Source of the DNA: Helicobacter bilis ATCC 51630
GTDB taxonomy: Bacteria; Campylobacterota; Campylobacteria; Campylobacterales; Helicobacteraceae
Direction of reading: 5' to 3'
Assembly: GCF_000686565.1 (NCBI RefSeq)
Contig: NZ_JMKW01000021.1
Span: 1-42,549 of the forward strand
Length of the DNA stretch: 42,549 nucleotides
Positions 41,136 to 42,549 of the stretch are shown here, in pieces. The position numbers and the translations under genes were made by a program. The stretch's first letter is position 1; each line of letters opens with the position of its first letter. The notes under the pieces are model-generated. The model ran no database searches and was not told the origin of the DNA. It saw only the letters and a list, made by a program, of their open reading frames with translations.

Positions 41136-42549
41136 ATGAAACCCATTCTCTCATTTTTTATTCTGCTATGCCTATCACCTAGCATAGCATTTGCCTATCT
41201 TGACCCGGGCAGTGGTTCATTATTGCTTTCTTCAATCGTAGCACTCTTTGCTTCAGCTTTGTTTTTTATTAAAAATTTATTTTATAAAATCATCTCTTTT
41301 GGCACATACAATCCCTTAACTTCAGCCACATCAACTACGGAGGGGGCAATCTCATAAGAATCTAGTCTTTTATGCTGAATGTCCTCAATACTATGGCACT
41401 TTTAAGCCTATTTTAGATGCACTAGATTCTTTAAAACACCCCTACACTTATTACACTTCCTCACAAAACGACCCAGCCCTTAAGCGATTAGATTCTAACA
41501 ATAGATTAGATTCTAGCAAGGGCTTAGAATCTAGCCTTTCAAAAAATGGCGAGTTTATCTACATTGGTGAGGGCAATAAAGCTTATAATCTTTTAAATAG
41601 ACTTCGTGCTGATATTTTGGTGCTTACCACTCCCGGACTTGATGTCTTACATATTAAACGCAATCGCGGCGTAGCGCATTACTGCCATATCGTGCATTCG
41701 CTTTCCCCTATGACTTATCGTGTGTTTGGAGTGGATTATTTTGATTCTGTATTAGTAGCAAATGAGGTGCAAGAAGACTTTATCCGTGATATAGAATCTG
41801 CACATAATGTCAAAAGAAAGCATATTGCTATTACAGGTTCTACTTACCTTGATGAGTTATCTTTACAAGCAAATGCTTTAGAATCTTTTCCAAAAAATAG
41901 CACAAAAACCATACTTGTTTCACCATCTTGGGGCAAGGAAACCCTGCTTAATAAATATGGTTTAGACTTACTTCTGCCTTTAGCCAAAAGCTCTTATCAC
42001 ATCATTATCCGCCCTCATCCACAAAGCTATATCTCACCAAGTGAAAAAGCAAATATACAACACTTACAAGAAGCGTTAAAAGATTATAGCAATGTAGAAT
42101 GGGATAAAGACACGCCTAATATTTATGCATTCGCAAGGGCGGATATGATGATTTCTGATTTTTCAAGTGTGATATTTGACTTTGTGTGTTTGCAGGGTAA
42201 GCCTGTGCTAACTATTGATAATGATATGGATTTAAGCGGTTATGATATGGCAGATATAGAGTGAGATTCTATTTGGACATTTAAAGCACTTGATAGGATA
42301 GGCAAAAGGATTTCGCAAAAACATTTTTCACAGATACAAGAGATTTGTGAGGAGATTTTTAACTCTTGTGATTTAAAAGACACACAACAGAGTAGCTTAA
42401 ACACAAACACAGCACATACACACAATTCACACAAGAATACACAGCTTCAATTGCAAGAGACAAAAGAGCTTTTATGGCAGCACCCACACAATGCAGGAAT
42501 GCAATCAGCAAGGGAACTTCTAAAGATTGAGCGAGAGATTTTAGATTCT
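41136..42549 (+). pseudogene. CDP-glycerol glycerophosphotransferase-like protein, broken by frameshift and nonsense
   Basis: The start (AAGGAAAAA upstream) encodes a signal or membrane segment with the YLDPGSGSLLLSS motif and a second hydrophobic helix, then stops at 41357. A G5 run at 41342-41346 lies just before; removing one G continues as GQSHKNLVFYAECPQYYGTFKP, then LVLTTPGLDVLHI, IVHSLSPMTYRVFGVDYFDS, HIIIRPHPQSY and MMISDFSSVIFDF, the glycerophosphotransferase (TagF-like) core. An in-frame TGA at 42262-42264 interrupts it after DMADIE; the same frame then runs on as DSIWTFKALDRIG to the window end. Two defects make it likely inactive. A Ser/Asp insert (RLDSNNRLDSSKGLES) occurs near the N-terminal core. 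Confidence 0.75.

Noticed and set aside
42262-42264. TGA in the CDP-glycerol transferase-like gene as selenocysteine
   Set aside because: No SECIS-like hairpin was seen after it, the family has no catalytic Cys or Sec at this place, and the gene already carries a frameshift, so nonsense mutation is simpler.
1-42549. tRNA, rRNA, CRISPR arrays, transposases and prophage genes
   Set aside because: The intergenic regions were read on both strands and no cloverleaf, direct-repeat array or recombinase gene was recognised.

Overview
The window is AT-rich, densely packed bacterial chromosome from a Helicobacter species, most likely an enterohepatic one rather than H. pylori. Three things support this. 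The gene blocks are epsilonproteobacterial: lepB, an S2P-like gene, rpiB, a small coiled-coil gene and apt match the H. pylori HP0576-HP0572 order; cheV followed by nspC matches HP0019-HP0020; rseP beside pgsA is the Campylobacter arrangement. The genes themselves fit: aminofutalosine-pathway mqnE, hobA, a Cys-rich Sel1-repeat protein and an outer-membrane barrel ending in Phe. Long G/C homopolymers interrupt surface-glycan genes. The species cannot be named from this sequence alone.

Layout. 1-6943: a frameshifted outer-membrane protein, lutBC, the KtrAB potassium system and mqnE. 7088-10144: an operon of a TSUP permease, a peptidase-like M23 protein and a phase-variable family 25 glycosyltransferase. 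10642-18679: metabolic and housekeeping genes (tpiA, an aspartate aminotransferase, a CsoR-type repressor divergent from a Sel1-repeat protein, the apt-rpiB-lepB operon) plus one small broken secreted-protein gene. 18921-21524: cheV and nspC. 21702-28025: a phosphonate operon. 28210-29846: rseP and pgsA. 30109-34988: a glycan-modification island (radical SAM enzyme, GT2, FkbM methyltransferase and a convergent polytopic membrane protein). 35248-37510: a DnaQ-like exonuclease and argH. 38161-42549: a MORN-repeat protein, hobA, a lipoprotein, a PAP2 phosphatase and a broken CDP-glycerol glycerophosphotransferase-like gene that runs off the window.

The most interesting system is the operon at 21702-28025. 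It encodes a cytidylyltransferase/PEP mutase fusion, phosphonopyruvate decarboxylase, a SAM methyltransferase, a CTP-dependent nucleotidyltransferase resembling PntC, and a 2-aminoethylphosphonate transaminase. Together these could turn phosphoenolpyruvate into 2-aminoethylphosphonate and then CMP-aminoethylphosphonate, an activated donor for decorating surface glycans. Its first committed enzyme is split by a C14 tract exactly between its two domains, and its methyltransferase is split by a C15 tract. One-base slippage would restore each, so phosphonate decoration is probably phase-variable at two independent switches.

Six genes carry G/C tracts of 10-15 bases: the family 25 glycosyltransferase, methyltransferase, PEP mutase fusion, radical SAM enzyme, FkbM methyltransferase and DUF6056-like membrane protein. 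All six read out of frame here. Two tracts in unrelated genes share nearly identical flanks, which suggests the tract spread as a unit. Phosphonopyruvate decarboxylase is swollen to 627 residues by three in-frame insertions that share sequence with each other and with a nearby intergenic region. No rRNA, tRNA, CRISPR array, transposase or prophage gene was recognised.
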